From Longimicrobiales bacterium (lineage in GTDB: Bacteria > Gemmatimonadota > Gemmatimonadetes > Longimicrobiales > Gaopeijiaceae), in contig JANQME010000066.1 in assembly GCA_028280205.1 (NCBI GenBank), positions 1-13,438 on the forward strand: DNA of 13,438 nucleotides, in the 5' to 3' direction. Below are positions 1-6,273 of this stretch, in pieces. Both the position numbers and the translations under genes were made by a program. The notes beneath the pieces were generated by a model, which searched no databases, was not told the DNA's origin, and worked only from the letters and a program-made list of their open reading frames with translations. Numbering within the stretch: the stretch's first letter is position 1; each line of letters begins with the position of its first letter.

Positions 1-2
1 TT

Positions 3-299
3 CGAACCGGCGAGGGACTCGACGCGCTCCGGATCGTGCTGCCCGGACTGGCATACTCCTCGCTGCTGGAGGCGGGCCCGGACGTCCCGGTCCTCACCCG
101 GGCGCGACAGGCGCGGGCGCTTCGCTCGGCGCGCACCGAAGTCGCCGCCTTCCGTGAAGGACTGGCGAGCGGGCTCCCGGCGGAGGTGGTCGGGACCCAT
201 CTTCGGGCGGCCGAAGGTGCGTTGGAGGAGGTCGTCGGCCTGGTGTCCACGGACGACGTGCTCGATGTCGTCTTCCGTGACTTCTGCATCGGAAAGTGA
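3..299 (+). CDS. mnmE: MnmE (TrmE) tRNA modification GTPase, C-terminal fragment
   Basis: This is the 3' end of mnmE, cut off by the left edge; about 98 residues are visible and the frame is open from base 3. MnmE is a cytoplasmic GTPase that works with MnmG to modify the wobble uridine (U34) of certain tRNAs. The fragment begins with the T-G-E-G-L-D-A-L turn typical of the end of the MnmE G domain. It then runs through the C-terminal helical domain (VLTRARQ, A-L-E-E-V-V-G) and ends in FCIGK, the family's diagnostic C-terminus with its invariant cysteine. The GTG at 36 is internal and not a real start. An acylphosphatase gene begins 10 nt downstream and mnmG follows, so the three are probably one transcript. 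Confidence 0.93.
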   Translation, partial: RTGEGLDALRIVLPGLAYSSLLEAGPDVPVLTRARQARALRSARTEVAAFREGLASGLPAEVVGTHLRAAEGALEEVVGLVSTDDVLDVVFRDFCIGK

Positions 300-309
300 A
301 GCGCTCGCC

Positions 310-606
310 ATGAACGCCCAGAGGAATAGTGGGAAGTCGGAGACGGGCTTCTTGATCCACGGCCGGGTCCAGGGCGTGGGGTACCGTTGGTGGACGCAGC
401 GGGAGGCGCGACGGCTGGGTGTCATGGGCACGGTACGCAACGTCGAGGACGGGACCGTGGAGGTGATGGCTCGGGGCATCGAGGACGCGCTGATCCGCCT
501 GGAGCTCGCTCTGCGCCGAGGGCCCCCGATGGCGCAGGTGGCTCGTGTGGAGCGCATCCCCTTCGCGCTCGATGCGGGGCCCACGGACTTCGAGATCGTC
601 CGCTGA
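310..606 (+). CDS. acyP: Acylphosphatase
   Basis: A 98-residue acylphosphatase, the normal size for the family. It hydrolyses the carboxyl-phosphate bond of small acyl phosphates such as acetyl- or carbamoyl-phosphate in the cytoplasm. The signature GRVQGVGYR lies at residues 18-26 with the substrate-binding Arg26, and V-R-N-V-E-D-G-T-V-E-V follows with the catalytic Asn44. The ATG at 310 is chosen because it leaves a short N-terminal tail before the first strand and has a GGAAAG stretch about 12 nt upstream; the same frame stays open back to 154, overlapping mnmE, but that extension is unlike the family. The stop overlaps the mnmG start by one base, so translation is probably coupled. The symbol is by family resemblance only. 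Confidence 0.93.
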   Translation: MNAQRNSGKSETGFLIHGRVQGVGYRWWTQREARRLGVMGTVRNVEDGTVEVMARGIEDALIRLELALRRGPPMAQVARVERIPFALDAGPTDFEIVR

Positions 607-2531
607 TGCGAGGCGTGTACGACGTCGTGGTGATCGGGGGCGGCCACGCCGGGACCGAAGCCGCCGCGGCCTCCGCGCGCGCCGGTGTGCGCACGCTGCT
701 CGTCACGCCCGACCTCGCGCGCGTCGGTCAGATGAGCTGCAACCCGGCGATCGGCGGGGTCGCGAAGGGAATCGTCGCCCGCGAGGTCGACGCCCTGGGC
801 GGTATGATGGGTCGGGCGACCGACGCCTCGCGCATCCACTTCCGGATGCTCAACCGCTCGAAGGGTCCGGCCGTGTGGGGTCCGAGGGCACAGTGCGACC
901 GCGCGATGTACCCGGTGGCCGTGCGGCGCCTGCTGGACGGGCTGCCGATGCTGGACCTCTTCCAGGATTCGGTGGAGGACGTGGTCCTGGAAGGCGGCCG
1001 CATTGCCGGCGTGCGCACCCGCGGCGGACTCGAGTTCGCTGCACGGTGCGTAGTGGTCACGGCGGGTACCTTCCTGCGCGGGCGCATCCACGTCGGCGGG
1101 GAGGCCGGGGTCGGCGCCGGCCGTGCCGGGGAAGGGCCGTCCGTGGCGCTGGCGGAAGCCCTCGAGGCGCTTGGCGTGGAAGTCGCGCGATTCAAGACGG
1201 GCACGCCACCGCGCATCGACGGACGGACGGTCGACTTCGCCCGAACGGAGCGCCAGGACGGAGACGAGACCGGGTTCCGCTTCTCCCGGTACGCCCGCGA
1301 GCAGATTCCCGGACAGCGTCCGTGCTGGATCACGTACGCGGGCGACGAGCTCAAGCGGGTGGTGCGCGAGAACCTGCACCGCAGCGCCCTCTACGGCGGC
1401 GAGATCGCGGGTCGCGGGCCACGCTACTGTCCCTCGATCGAGGACAAGGTCGTGCGCTTCCCCAACGCCCCTCGGCACCAGGTCTTTCTGGAGCCGGAGG
1501 GCCTGCATACGACCGAGCTCTACGTCAACGGGCTGTCGACGTCCCTTCCGCCCGACGCGCAGCTCGAATTCCTGCGGACGGTTCCCGGCCTCGAAGACGT
1601 GGCGATGACGAAGGTCGGATACGCGATCGAGTACGACTACTTCCCACCGCACCAGCTCCGACACACGCTCGAGGTGCGGGCGATTCCGGGGCTCTACTTC
1701 GCGGGTCAGATCAACGGCACGACGGGGTACGAGGAGGCCGCCGGACAGGGGATCGTAGCCGGGATGAACGCTGCGCTGCGTATCCGGGGGGACGAGCCGC
1801 TGCTGCTGGAGCGCGACCAGGCGTACATCGGCGTGCTGATCGACGACCTGGTGACGCGAGGCGTCGACGAGCCCTACCGCCTCTTCACCTCGCGAGCGGA
1901 GTTCCGGCTGTTGCTGCGGCAGGACAACGCACACCGACGGCTCGGATCGATTGCAAGGGAGCGTGGGCTGCTCACGGAAGAGCAGGAGGAGGCGCTCGAC
2001 CGACGGCTCGCCGAAGAGGACCGAACGTTGGTGTGGTTCCGCGAGACGATCCTCGCCCCGGACGTCGTGAACCCGATGCTGGAGCAGGTCGGCTCGACGC
2101 CGGTGGAGGAGCCGGTCCGCGCGAACGAGCTGTTGAAGCGGCCGAGGGTGTGCGCAGCAGATGTGATCGGTATCGGAGGCATGTCCGACGGATCGGGAGT
2201 GAGACGAGCCGACCAGACGGCGTCGAGCGACGTGGTCGCGACGGTCGAGGTCGAGCTCAAGTACGCCGGATACGTGGCGCGCGAGCGGAAACGGGCGGAG
2301 AAGCTCAGAGAGCAGGCGAGCTTCGTGCTGGACGAGGCGCTTCCCTACGAGGACTTCAGGACGATCTCGTTCGAGGCGCGTGAGAAGCTCGCGAAGGTGC
2401 GCCCCGGCACGCTGGCGCAGGCGGGGCGGATCCCGGGTGTGTCCCCGGCGGATCTCCAGAACCTGATTCTCGAGGTACGAAAGCTCCGGGCGGGTGGGGC
2501 CGAGCCCGCGGCGGCAAGGTCCGTGCGCTGA
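606..2531 (+). CDS. mnmG: MnmG (GidA), tRNA U34 carboxymethylaminomethyl modification enzyme
   Basis: A full-length MnmG of 641 residues (E. coli MnmG is 629). It is the FAD-dependent partner of MnmE, using methylene-tetrahydrofolate and an amine source to modify U34 in tRNA. The FAD-binding GGGHAG is at residues 11-16, the SCNPAIGG motif at 44-51 carries Cys45, and RYCPSIE carries Cys275, matching the two conserved catalytic-region cysteines. Other family blocks are GTFLRGRIHVGG, KTGTPPRIDGRTVDF, the GTTGYEEAAGQG flavin loop and YRLFTSRAEFRLLLRQDNA. The C-terminal MnmE/tRNA-binding region has YAGYVARE. The ATG at 606 overlaps the acylphosphatase stop (TGATG) without a clear Shine-Dalgarno, which points to translational coupling. 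A parS site begins one base after the stop codon. Confidence 0.98.
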   Translation: MRGVYDVVVIGGGHAGTEAAAASARAGVRTLLVTPDLARVGQMSCNPAIGGVAKGIVAREVDALGGMMGRATDASRIHFRMLNRSKGPAVWGPRAQCDRAMYPVAVRRLLDGLPMLDLFQDSVEDVVLEGGRIAGVRTRGGLEFAARCVVVTAGTFLRGRIHVGGEAGVGAGRAGEGPSVALAEALEALGVEVARFKTGTPPRIDGRTVDFARTERQDGDETGFRFSRYAREQIPGQRPCWITYAGDELKRVVRENLHRSALYGGEIAGRGPRYCPSIEDKVVRFPNAPRHQVFLEPEGLHTTELYVNGLSTSLPPDAQLEFLRTVPGLEDVAMTKVGYAIEYDYFPPHQLRHTLEVRAIPGLYFAGQINGTTGYEEAAGQGIVAGMNAALRIRGDEPLLLERDQAYIGVLIDDLVTRGVDEPYRLFTSRAEFRLLLRQDNAHRRLGSIARERGLLTEEQEEALDRRLAEEDRTLVWFRETILAPDVVNPMLEQVGSTPVEEPVRANELLKRPRVCAADVIGIGGMSDGSGVRRADQTASSDVVATVEVELKYAGYVARERKRAEKLREQASFVLDEALPYEDFRTISFEAREKLAKVRPGTLAQAGRIPGVSPADLQNLILEVRKLRAGGAEPAAARSVR

Positions 2532-2532
2532 A

Positions 2533-2550
2533 GCGTTTCACGTGAAACGC
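2533..2550. promoter_or_regulatory. parS: parS centromere site 1
   Basis: GCGTTTCACGTGAAACGC is a perfect 18-bp palindrome. It contains the 14-base core GTTTCACGTGAAAC of the nearly universal chromosomal parS site bound by ParB. It starts one base after the mnmG stop codon and lies about 2 kb upstream of parA, matching the known clustering of parS around mnmG and parAB near the origin. ParB would load here as a CTP-dependent sliding clamp. Confidence 0.95.
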
Positions 2551-2791
2551 CCGAGGCTCCTGGCGCGTGCAGGGGCACCCGCCGAAGGTGCAGGCGAGTC
2601 GGCTTTGGGCGTGGGGTGGCGGATTCGGGGCGAGAGCCAGCGTTGCGCCCGAGTCCTGCGTGACCGACCGATGGGACGCGGAGGCGGGGCAGGTCGGTGA
2701 ACGGGTCCGAGCGGTGAGCTGAATTCGGTCCGGCCCTGCACTCCGGACATGAGCGACGAGCCGATTCTGCCCGGTTTCCGGTAGCCTGGGC
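2551..2791. other. Intergenic region between parS 1 and the M43 protease gene
   Basis: About 240 bases with no convincing gene. I looked for an rsmG (gidB) start or remnant and found none in any frame. Visible structure is limited. There is a 6-bp perfect stem (2728-2733 with 2743-2748, 9-nt loop) and a 7-bp inverted repeat (2663-2669 with 2692-2698, 22-nt spacing). Neither is followed by a T run, so a terminator is possible but weak. A TAGCCT sequence at 2782-2787 sits four bases before the protease start and could be a -10 element of a nearly leaderless transcript, without a recognisable -35. Confidence 0.5.
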
Positions 2792-3718
2792 ATGAACCGC
2801 TCATTCATCCACGCGACTGTTCTCGCCGCCCTGCTGGTCGCGGGATCGGGGTGCTCGGACGCCGATCCCGGGCCACTCGACCCGCCACCGGGGGCCGAGC
2901 CACCCGTCCTCACGCTCCCGATCGTGGTGCACATCGTGCACCGCGGCGAGCCTGTCGGGCACGGTGCGAACCTCTCCCGGGCGCGAATCGAGGAGCAGCT
3001 TCGCATCTTGAACGAAGATTTCCGGCGGATCCCGGGGAGTCCGGGCTTCAATACGCATCCGGATGGGAACGACGCCCGGATCCAGTTCGCGCTCGCCGAA
3101 GTCGATCCCTCCGGCAGTTCGACATCGGGGGTGCGTCGGGTCCGCTACGACTCTGTGGATACCACGTCGATCGAAAGCCTCTTCGAGCGCTTCGCGCGCT
3201 ACGGCTACTGGGATCCGGAGCGGTACATCAACGTCTGGACGATGCCTCTCGCGGAGGAGGCGCGGGGGGTATTCCTCGGCAAGGCGACCGGCCCGGAGAC
3301 GGATCTGCCGGGGGCCGAGTTTCTCCTGAAGGGTGAGCCGTACCAGCCCGAGGGAATCCTCGTGAACGCCGATCACTTCGGTCGGTCCTTCGGGGCCGCG
3401 CCGCACGGACTCGGCCGGACGCTGACCCACGAGATGGGCCACTACCTGGGCCTGCTGCACCTGTGGGGAGACGGGACGTGTGAGAACAACGACTTCTGCT
3501 CCGACACGCCGCCCGTGGCGTCCGCGGTCTGGGGCTGCTCGTCCTCGCCCGTGCTGGGGTGCGACGGACGGCCCGCGATGGTGGAGAACTACATGTCGTA
3601 CGCCGACGACGCGTGCATGAACGTCTTCACGAATGACCAGATTGCCCGGATGCGGTACGTCCTGGAGCGGAGCCCCCGGCGCCGCGGACTCGGAGCGTCC
3701 CCGGGGCTCGAGCGGTAG
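2792..3718 (+). CDS. Secreted M43 (pappalysin-like) zinc metalloprotease, probable lipoprotein
   Basis: A 308-residue predicted exported metalloprotease. The N-terminus has a signal peptide ending AGSGC with Cys21; the lipobox is loose (Gly at -3), so lipidation is likely but not certain. LPIVVHIVHRG near residues 42-52 is the usual first strand of M43 catalytic domains. The zinc site is HEMGHYLGLLH at 213-223 (three His ligands and catalytic Glu214), and the Met-turn is N-Y-M-S-Y at 266-270, both hallmarks of M43B metzincins. Five cysteines after the zinc site (230, 236, 249, 257, 275) suggest disulphides outside the cytoplasm. The ATG at 2792 gives the complete signal peptide but has no clear Shine-Dalgarno. 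The substrate is unknown. The gene lies between two parS sites and is convergent with the next gene. Confidence 0.93.
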   Translation: MNRSFIHATVLAALLVAGSGCSDADPGPLDPPPGAEPPVLTLPIVVHIVHRGEPVGHGANLSRARIEEQLRILNEDFRRIPGSPGFNTHPDGNDARIQFALAEVDPSGSSTSGVRRVRYDSVDTTSIESLFERFARYGYWDPERYINVWTMPLAEEARGVFLGKATGPETDLPGAEFLLKGEPYQPEGILVNADHFGRSFGAAPHGLGRTLTHEMGHYLGLLHLWGDGTCENNDFCSDTPPVASAVWGCSSSPVLGCDGRPAMVENYMSYADDACMNVFTNDQIARMRYVLERSPRRRGLGASPGLER

Positions 3719-3863
3719 GGAAGACGCCGCGATCCAGAGGGCGCCGCCGGATCCGGCATGTTCTGGGGGCGGCCGTGAAGTTCTAGGGTCGCGTGAGGGC
3801 CGTTCGCGCAGCGCCGAGCGGTTCCGCCGTCCCGTCCCCGGGCGGTGGCATCGGGAGCGACGA
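3719..3863. other. Intergenic region between the M43 gene and parS 2
   Basis: This stretch has no supportable gene; an open + frame crossing it (3633-3941) is only the continuation of a shadow frame. It holds a perfect 12-bp palindrome, GCCGGATCCGGC, at 3746-3757, which could be an operator or chance in GC-rich DNA. It also has a 5-bp CCGCC/GGCGG inverted repeat whose right arm begins at 3841. No T-rich terminator is visible after the protease stop. Confidence 0.4.
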
Positions 3864-3881
3864 ACGTTTCACGTGAAACGT
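3864..3881. promoter_or_regulatory. parS: parS centromere site 2
   Basis: ACGTTTCACGTGAAACGT is a second perfect 18-bp palindrome with the identical 14-base parS core, 1331 bp from the first copy and about 0.7 kb upstream of parA. It lies in the noncoding gap between two convergent genes. The flanking pair differs from site 1 (ACG...CGT rather than GCG...CGC), so the two copies are not part of a longer duplicated segment. Confidence 0.95.
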
Positions 3882-3882
3882 C

Positions 3883-3907
3883 CGCTCGCCGGCGCGAGTG
3901 GCGAGCG
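3883..3907. terminator. GC-rich hairpin, possible bidirectional terminator
   Basis: CGCTCGCC at 3883-3890 pairs perfectly with GGCGAGCG at 3900-3907 across a 9-nt loop, giving an 8-bp stem that is almost all G-C. It lies just past the stop of the minus-strand lipoprotein gene (10 nt away) and after parS 2, in a convergent gap where both transcripts should end. There is no T tract on either side, so it is either a T-less terminator or an mRNA-stabilising structure. Confidence 0.4.
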
Positions 3908-3916
3908 CCAAGAGGC

Positions 3917-4396
3917 TCAGCGGAGGAACATCTCCGTATAGAGCTCGCCGGGTGTAGGAGTCGCTGATGTGAACGGGAAGCTGATCCCTCCCGAGAGGAC
4001 GAGTCGATCCGACGACGGGAAGTCGTAGGTCAGCGGCTCGGGCGGACCGCCTCCCGACGGGCGGCTGATGATCACGTCCCCCTCGACGGTCACGGTTCCG
4101 ATGCTGATGATCGGGCTTCCGGCGTAGGCGAGTGTGAGGGTGTAGTTCCCACCCTCGGTGATGTTCAGCGTGAGAGTGCCCCCCTCGTCGATCACGTTCA
4201 CGACGATCGTGGAGTCGCCGGAGCTCGTCACCACGAGGGAGTCGGCCTCCCAGGTGCCGACGAAGGGCTCGAGCGCGGGATCGGGACCCGGGTCCGGCGG
4301 CGTTCCCGAGTCGTCTCCGCATCCCGCCATCATCACCGCCAGGGCGAGGGCCGGAAGGCCCGCCCCTCCATACCGACGTCGCCTCATCGGAGCCAT
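3917..4396 (-). CDS. Small lipoprotein with a predicted lipocalin-like beta-barrel
   Basis: A 159-residue hypothetical lipoprotein on the minus strand. A basic N-terminus (M-R-R-R-R) and a hydrophobic stretch lead to a good lipobox, M-A-G-C, with Cys26; Gly at +2 does not suggest inner-membrane retention. A low-complexity Pro/Asp/Gly linker follows, then F-V-G-T-W-E-A-D-S-L near residues 45-54 and alternating beta strands rich in T, V and L. The G-T-W opening and all-beta pattern resemble lipocalin-like domains, but I cannot name a family. The start could be 4396 or the ATG at 4387; the latter has a GGGAG about 10 nt upstream. The gene is divergent from parA and convergent with the protease gene. 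Function unknown. Confidence 0.85.
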   Translation of the reverse strand: MAPMRRRRYGGAGLPALALAVMMAGCGDDSGTPPDPGPDPALEPFVGTWEADSLVVTSSGDSTIVVNVIDEGGTLTLNITEGGNYTLTLAYAGSPIISIGTVTVEGDVIISRPSGGGPPEPLTYDFPSSDRLVLSGGISFPFTSATPTPGELYTEMFLR

Positions 4397-4429
4397 GCTC
4401 CCGTATCCGCCCGACAGGTGACGGCGCGG

Positions 4430-4435
4430 ACCATA
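4430..4435 (-). promoter_or_regulatory. Possible -10 element for the lipoprotein gene
   Basis: Read on the minus strand this is TATGGT, 34-39 nt upstream of the first ATG of the lipoprotein gene, inside the most A/T-rich part of the divergent intergenic region. No convincing -35 lies 16-18 bp further upstream, so this is only a candidate. Confidence 0.25.
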
Positions 4436-4536
4436 ATCAAATGTTTACGAGCCCCCGGCCCGTGTCTTGCGCTAAGCTTTGCATGGGCTGGAGCGGGGTC
4501 AAGGCTCCGGTGTTTCCGCTCGTGTGCGCGGGTGGA

Positions 4537-4542
4537 TATATT
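4537..4542 (+). promoter_or_regulatory. Probable -10 element of the parAB promoter
   Basis: TATATT stands out in GC-rich surroundings 40 nt before the parA ATG. Transcription would begin near 4549 and leave a leader of about 33 nt containing the Shine-Dalgarno GAAGGA at 4571-4576. A weak -35 candidate, TTTCCG, lies at 4513-4518 with an 18-bp spacer. The whole 4397-4581 gap holds no other gene. Confidence 0.45.
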
Positions 4543-4581
4543 GCCCGCTCCGAGCCGCTCGGAACCCTTGGAAGGATCGGA

Positions 4582-5385
4582 ATGTCGCACGTCATCGCCA
4601 TCGCCAATCAGAAGGGCGGTGTGGGCAAGACCACCACCGCGATCAACCTCGGGGCCTCTCTGGCGGTCGCGGAGAAGAAGACGCTGGTGCTCGACATCGA
4701 TCCTCAGGGTAACGCGACGAGCGGCCTCGGCGTCGAGGACCGGTCGTCCCGTCCGACGATCTACAACGTGCTGATCGGCCAGAACGAGATGTCGTCGGCG
4801 ATCGTCGAGAAGGTCCACTTCCCCTTCCTCAACGTGGTCCCGTCGACCCGGGATCTGGTCGGTGCCGAGATCGAGCTCGTCTCGGCGTTCAGTCGGGAGA
4901 CGATTCTGCGACAGGCGCTCGAACCGGTGCGTGACCGGTACGACTACATCCTCGTGGACTGTCCGCCCTCGCTCGGACTCCTGACGGTGAACACGCTCAC
5001 GGCGGCGGACTCGGTGCTCATCCCGATCCAATGCGAATTCTATGCGCTCGAGGGGCTGAGCCAGCTTCTCAACACCGTGCGCCTCGTCCAGCGAGGCCTG
5101 AACCCCGGTCTCGACGTAGAAGGCGTGCTCCTGACGATGTACGACAAGCGGCTCAACCTCTCGCGCCAGGTGGCCGACGAGGCCCGCGAGTACTTCGGTC
5201 CGAAGGTGTACCGTTCCGCGATCCCGAGAAACGTCCGACTCGCCGAGGCCCCGAGCTTCGGTCAGCCGATCGTGCTGTACGACGTGCTGTCGGCCGGCGC
5301 CCAGGCGTACCTCGGCCTCGCGCACGAAGTGATCGATCGGCGGGCGAGAGCCCGTGCCAGCGTCGTGGTCGGGGCTTCGTCGTGA
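4582..5385 (+). CDS. parA: ParA (Soj) chromosome partitioning ATPase
   Basis: A 267-residue chromosomal ParA. It is a deviant-Walker P-loop ATPase that binds DNA non-specifically as an ATP dimer; its hydrolysis, stimulated by ParB on parS, moves the replicated origin. The deviant Walker A motif KGGVGKTT is at residues 11-18 with both lysines present. The A' segment LVLDIDPQGN is at 35-44, and Walker B LVDCPPS carries Asp126. The C-terminal R-N-V-R-L-A-E-A-P-S-F-G-Q-P block is typical of chromosomal ParA. The ATG at 4582 is chosen because GAAGGA lies 5 nt upstream and the protein starts directly with the first strand; the frame is open back to 4441 but that extension does not look like ParA. 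The stop overlaps the parB start by 4 nt. Confidence 0.98.
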   Translation: MSHVIAIANQKGGVGKTTTAINLGASLAVAEKKTLVLDIDPQGNATSGLGVEDRSSRPTIYNVLIGQNEMSSAIVEKVHFPFLNVVPSTRDLVGAEIELVSAFSRETILRQALEPVRDRYDYILVDCPPSLGLLTVNTLTAADSVLIPIQCEFYALEGLSQLLNTVRLVQRGLNPGLDVEGVLLTMYDKRLNLSRQVADEAREYFGPKVYRSAIPRNVRLAEAPSFGQPIVLYDVLSAGAQAYLGLAHEVIDRRARARASVVVGASS

Positions 5386-6257
5386 GCCGGGACCGGCTCG
5401 GGAAGGGTCTCGGAGCCCTCCTCGGCGAGTATCTGGAGCCGGAGGTCGCGGCGTCCGAGCTCCGAACCCTGCCCCTCGCCGCCATCGTCCCGAACCCCCT
5501 TCAGCCTCGGCGGGCGTTCACCGAGGACGAGCTCTCCGACCTCGCCTCGTCGATCCGCGAGAACGGGCTGTTGCAGCCGCTCGTCGTGCGGCCGGCTCCC
5601 GGCTCGGAGGACCGCTTCGAGCTCGTGGCCGGGGAGCGCCGTTACCGCGCCCTCGGGATGCTGGAGTGGAGCGAGGCGCCTGTCGTGGTCCGGGACGCGG
5701 ACGACGAGATGCTCCTCGTTCTCGCCCTGGTCGAGAATCTGCAGCGCGAGGCGCTCAATCCGATCGAGGAGGCCGAGGGATATCAGGCGCTGAGCGAGGG
5801 CTTCGGGCTCAACACGGCCGAGGTCGCCCGTTCGGTCGGCAGAGACCGCTCGACCGTGGCGAACCTCATGAGGCTCCTGGAGCTGCCTCCCTCGATCCGC
5901 CGGCTGGTGGAGGATGGCGCGCTGACCCAGGGCCACGCGCGCGCGCTTCTGTCCATCGACGATCCGGTGCGTGCCGCCGAGCTGGCGCGCAGGGCGGCGG
6001 CCGAGGGGTGGTCGGTCCGGCAGGTCGAGCGGGCGACGTCTGCGGAGACATCGAAGCGCCGCCGGCGCAAGCCGACCAAGTCTCCCGTCGTGATGGCGCT
6101 CGAGGAAGCGCTCCGGGAGCACCTCCAGACGCGGGTCGAGGTGCGCCCGAAACGGGGCGGTGGTGGTTCGATCGAGATCCGCTACCACGGAGCCGAGGAC
6201 TTCGAGCGCGTCTTCGAGCTCGTGACCGGACAGCCCGTCACCGAGGTGACGGAGTGA
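5382..6257 (+). CDS. parB: ParB (Spo0J) centromere-binding CTPase
   Basis: A 291-residue ParB/Spo0J. It binds parS, uses CTP to close into a sliding clamp, spreads on nearby DNA and activates ParA. The N-terminal LGKGLGALLG (residues 6-15) is the ParA-stimulating peptide. The CTP-binding domain follows, with G-L-L-Q-P-L-V-V-R at 62-70, GERRYRA at 84-90 and E-N-L-Q-R at 118-122. A helix-turn-helix lies near 144-164 (TAEVARSVGRDRSTVANLMR). A basic linker KRRRRKPTK (225-233) precedes the C-terminal dimerisation domain. The GTG at 5382 overlaps the parA stop (GTGA), the usual coupling. Its targets are probably the two parS palindromes upstream of parA. Confidence 0.98.
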   Translation: MSRDRLGKGLGALLGEYLEPEVAASELRTLPLAAIVPNPLQPRRAFTEDELSDLASSIRENGLLQPLVVRPAPGSEDRFELVAGERRYRALGMLEWSEAPVVVRDADDEMLLVLALVENLQREALNPIEEAEGYQALSEGFGLNTAEVARSVGRDRSTVANLMRLLELPPSIRRLVEDGALTQGHARALLSIDDPVRAAELARRAAAEGWSVRQVERATSAETSKRRRRKPTKSPVVMALEEALREHLQTRVEVRPKRGGGGSIEIRYHGAEDFERVFELVTGQPVTEVTE

Positions 6258-6273
6258 CCGAGGTGATCGAATG
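6240..6273 (+). repeat. 17-bp tandem repeat that forms the parB-M23 junction
   Basis: Two adjacent 17-bp units, ACCGAGGTGACGGAGTG (6240-6256) and ACCGAGGTGATCGAATG (6257-6273), match at 14 of 17 bases. The first unit encodes the end of ParB. The second supplies the Shine-Dalgarno-like GAGGTG (6260-6265) and ends in the ATG start codon of the M23 gene. Confidence 0.7.

Noticed and set aside
545..2383. 612-codon plus-strand open frame overlapping mnmG
   Set aside because: It is a shifted reading of mnmG with a low-complexity Arg/Gly/Ala translation; MnmG in the other frame matches its family along its whole length.
2494..2700. Open frame running through parS 1, with FHVKR encoded by the palindrome, as a possible RsmG start
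   Set aside because: Some rsmG genes do begin over a parS site, but nothing after FHVKR resembles RsmG and the frame soon ends.
3154..3162. Single TGTGGATAC, 8 of 9 to a reverse-strand DnaA box
   Set aside because: It is isolated inside the M43 coding sequence; one near match is expected by chance.
4491..4550. GAGCGGG / CCCGCTC inverted repeat enclosing the parA -10 region
   Set aside because: Seven base pairs across a 46-nt spacing in GC-rich DNA is not distinguishable from chance.
4441..4581. Upstream ATG giving ParA a 47-residue N-terminal extension
   Set aside because: The extension contains the probable -10 region, has no ParA-like sequence and no ribosome site, whereas ATG 4582 has GAAGGA at good spacing.
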